Shown: positions 14,275 through 14,672 of the stretch, piece by piece
Position numbering within the stretch: position 1 is the first letter of the stretch
Layout of the letters: each line of letters opens with the position of its first letter
Assembly: GCA_031289995.1 (NCBI GenBank)
Contig: JAITOI010000043.1
Span: 1 to 14,672, forward strand
Source of the DNA: Prevotellaceae bacterium
GTDB taxonomy: Bacteria > Bacteroidota > Bacteroidia > Bacteroidales > UBA932
Length of the DNA stretch: 14,672 nt
Direction of reading: 5' to 3'
Position numbers and translations under genes: made by a program
The notes under the pieces: model-generated
Seen by the model: the letters and a program-made list of their open reading frames with translations, nothing else
Database searches by the model: none
What the model was told of the DNA's origin: nothing

Positions 14275-14310
14275 ATTTGAGGATTTGAAGATTTGGGGGT
14301 TTGAAGATTG
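14275..14310. repeat. ATTTGAAG tandem array, first block
   Basis: Units with an 8-base period: ATTTGAGG, ATTTGAAG, ATTTGGGG, GTTTGAAG, ATTG. The array starts 7 bases beyond the -7 box of rel and occupies the place where a -33 element would be. Confidence 0.75.
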
Positions 14311-14336
14311 CTGCGCACAAGGCCGCCCAGCGGGGG

Positions 14337-14375
14337 ATTGGGAGGATTTGAGGATTTGAAGATTTGAAGATTGGG
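14337..14375. repeat. ATTTGAAG tandem array, second block
   Basis: ATTGGGAGG, then ATTTGAGG, ATTTGAAG, ATTTGAAG and ATTGGG. Same 8-base period and orientation as the first block; the 26-base spacer between the blocks is GC-rich. Confidence 0.75.
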
Positions 14376-14414
14376 TAAATCTTTTTTTGAGGTGCTATTC
14401 CAATCGTCCTGCCG

Positions 14415-14617
14415 TGCGCACGGGTGCAGGTTGTGCCACGAATGAGGTCTGTGTTCCGTGCGCAAAGACCGCGACGGGTTGCCTGTCCGTAGACTAAAGT
14501 CTACGGTTAATCAAGTGCCGTCCCGTGCGGGACTATGCTGACGATGCGAAACTACACCAGACGGCGCACGGGTGTAGGCCGTTCCTCGAATGAGGGCTGT
14601 GCTCCGTGCGCAAGACC
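14415..14617. repeat. Compound palindromic repeat cluster (REP/MITE-like)
   Basis: Two direct copies of a ~55-base unit (14416-14470 and 14564-14617) match closely, sharing for example CGAATGAGG and CCGTGCGCAA. Each is bounded by inverted ends, TGCGCACGG (14415-14423) with CCGTGCGCA (14456-14464), and GCGCACGG (14564-14571) with CCGTGCGCA (14604-14612). Between them lie two palindromes: CCGTAGACT-AA-AGTCTACGG (14487-14506) and GTCCCG-TG-CGGGAC (14520-14533). No transposase is present in the window. It could be a REP-type or non-autonomous element; this is inference from structure. Confidence 0.7.
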
Positions 14618-14672
14618 ACACACGCATCGTGGGCTACTAAGGTGGCCATAGAAAATAAGGTTTTGCAATGGG

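Larger units (their letters stand above)
14255..14672. other. Intergenic region upstream of rel, built mainly of repeats
   Basis: No gene was found in these 418 bases. Going right from rel they hold the -7 box, two ATTTGAAG arrays (14275-14310 and 14337-14375) separated by a GC-rich spacer with CCGC-CCA-GCGG, a T-run near 14382, and a palindromic repeat cluster (14415-14617). The last 55 bases show nothing recognisable. Short open frames here only translate the repeats. Confidence 0.7.

Noticed and set aside
14275..14465. Short minus-strand frame through the repeat region upstream of rel
   Set aside because: Its translation simply repeats the octamer array (SNLQ/KSSNP patterns); it is a translated repeat, not a protein gene.
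14275..14617. CRISPR array at the right end
   Set aside because: The short units have no spacers of regular length, the longer unit occurs only twice, and there are no cas genes in the window.

Overview
The window looks like a core-genome segment of a member of the Bacteroidota, probably order Bacteroidales. Three kinds of evidence agree. Three promoters fit the Bacteroidota sigma-ABfr consensus exactly (TTTG, 19 bp, TAnnTTTG). The genes show no Shine-Dalgarno dependence. The gene content is typical: a four-subunit 2-oxoacid:ferredoxin oxidoreductase, a DUF1015 protein, a beta-helix lipoprotein, and a tRNA gene without an encoded CCA. Coding DNA from about 1.1 kb onward is GC-rich; the first ~0.9 kb is much more AT-rich.

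Layout. At the far left (1-91) there may be the first codons of a minus-strand gene that leaves the window, followed by an AT-rich stretch with hairpins but no gene I can support (92-501). A 90-residue protein of unknown function (502-774, minus) and tRNA-Pro(GGG) (896-970, plus) are transcribed divergently from two facing consensus promoters. A strong hairpin with a minus-strand U-tract (974-1013) closes the next unit. That unit runs leftward as rpsO (S15) - apt - pnp (PNPase) - DUF1015 (5598 down to 1088) from its own consensus promoter.

From 14254 down to 5744 eight genes follow on the minus strand with short gaps or overlap: a long RelA/SpoT protein, trpS, a ferredoxin subunit, the alpha, beta and gamma subunits of a 2-oxoacid:ferredoxin oxidoreductase, a beta-helix lipoprotein, and a secreted endonuclease/exonuclease/phosphatase-family protein. 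Only one promoter-like -7 box was found for this run, directly in front of the RelA/SpoT gene, so they may share transcription; this is inference.

Function. The left operon covers translation, RNA decay and purine salvage. The right run combines stringent-response signalling, Trp-tRNA charging, low-potential 2-oxoacid metabolism and two exported proteins. I see no defence system, phage, transposase or CRISPR array. The non-routine content lies between the genes: short tandem arrays (units near ATTTGAAG, ATTTCAA and TGCGATT) that sit at gene junctions and supply some stop codons and one start codon, and a compound palindromic repeat cluster at the right end (14415-14617). Among the proteins, the RelA/SpoT homologue has a visibly damaged hydrolase site, and PNPase carries an Arg/Gly-rich tail.
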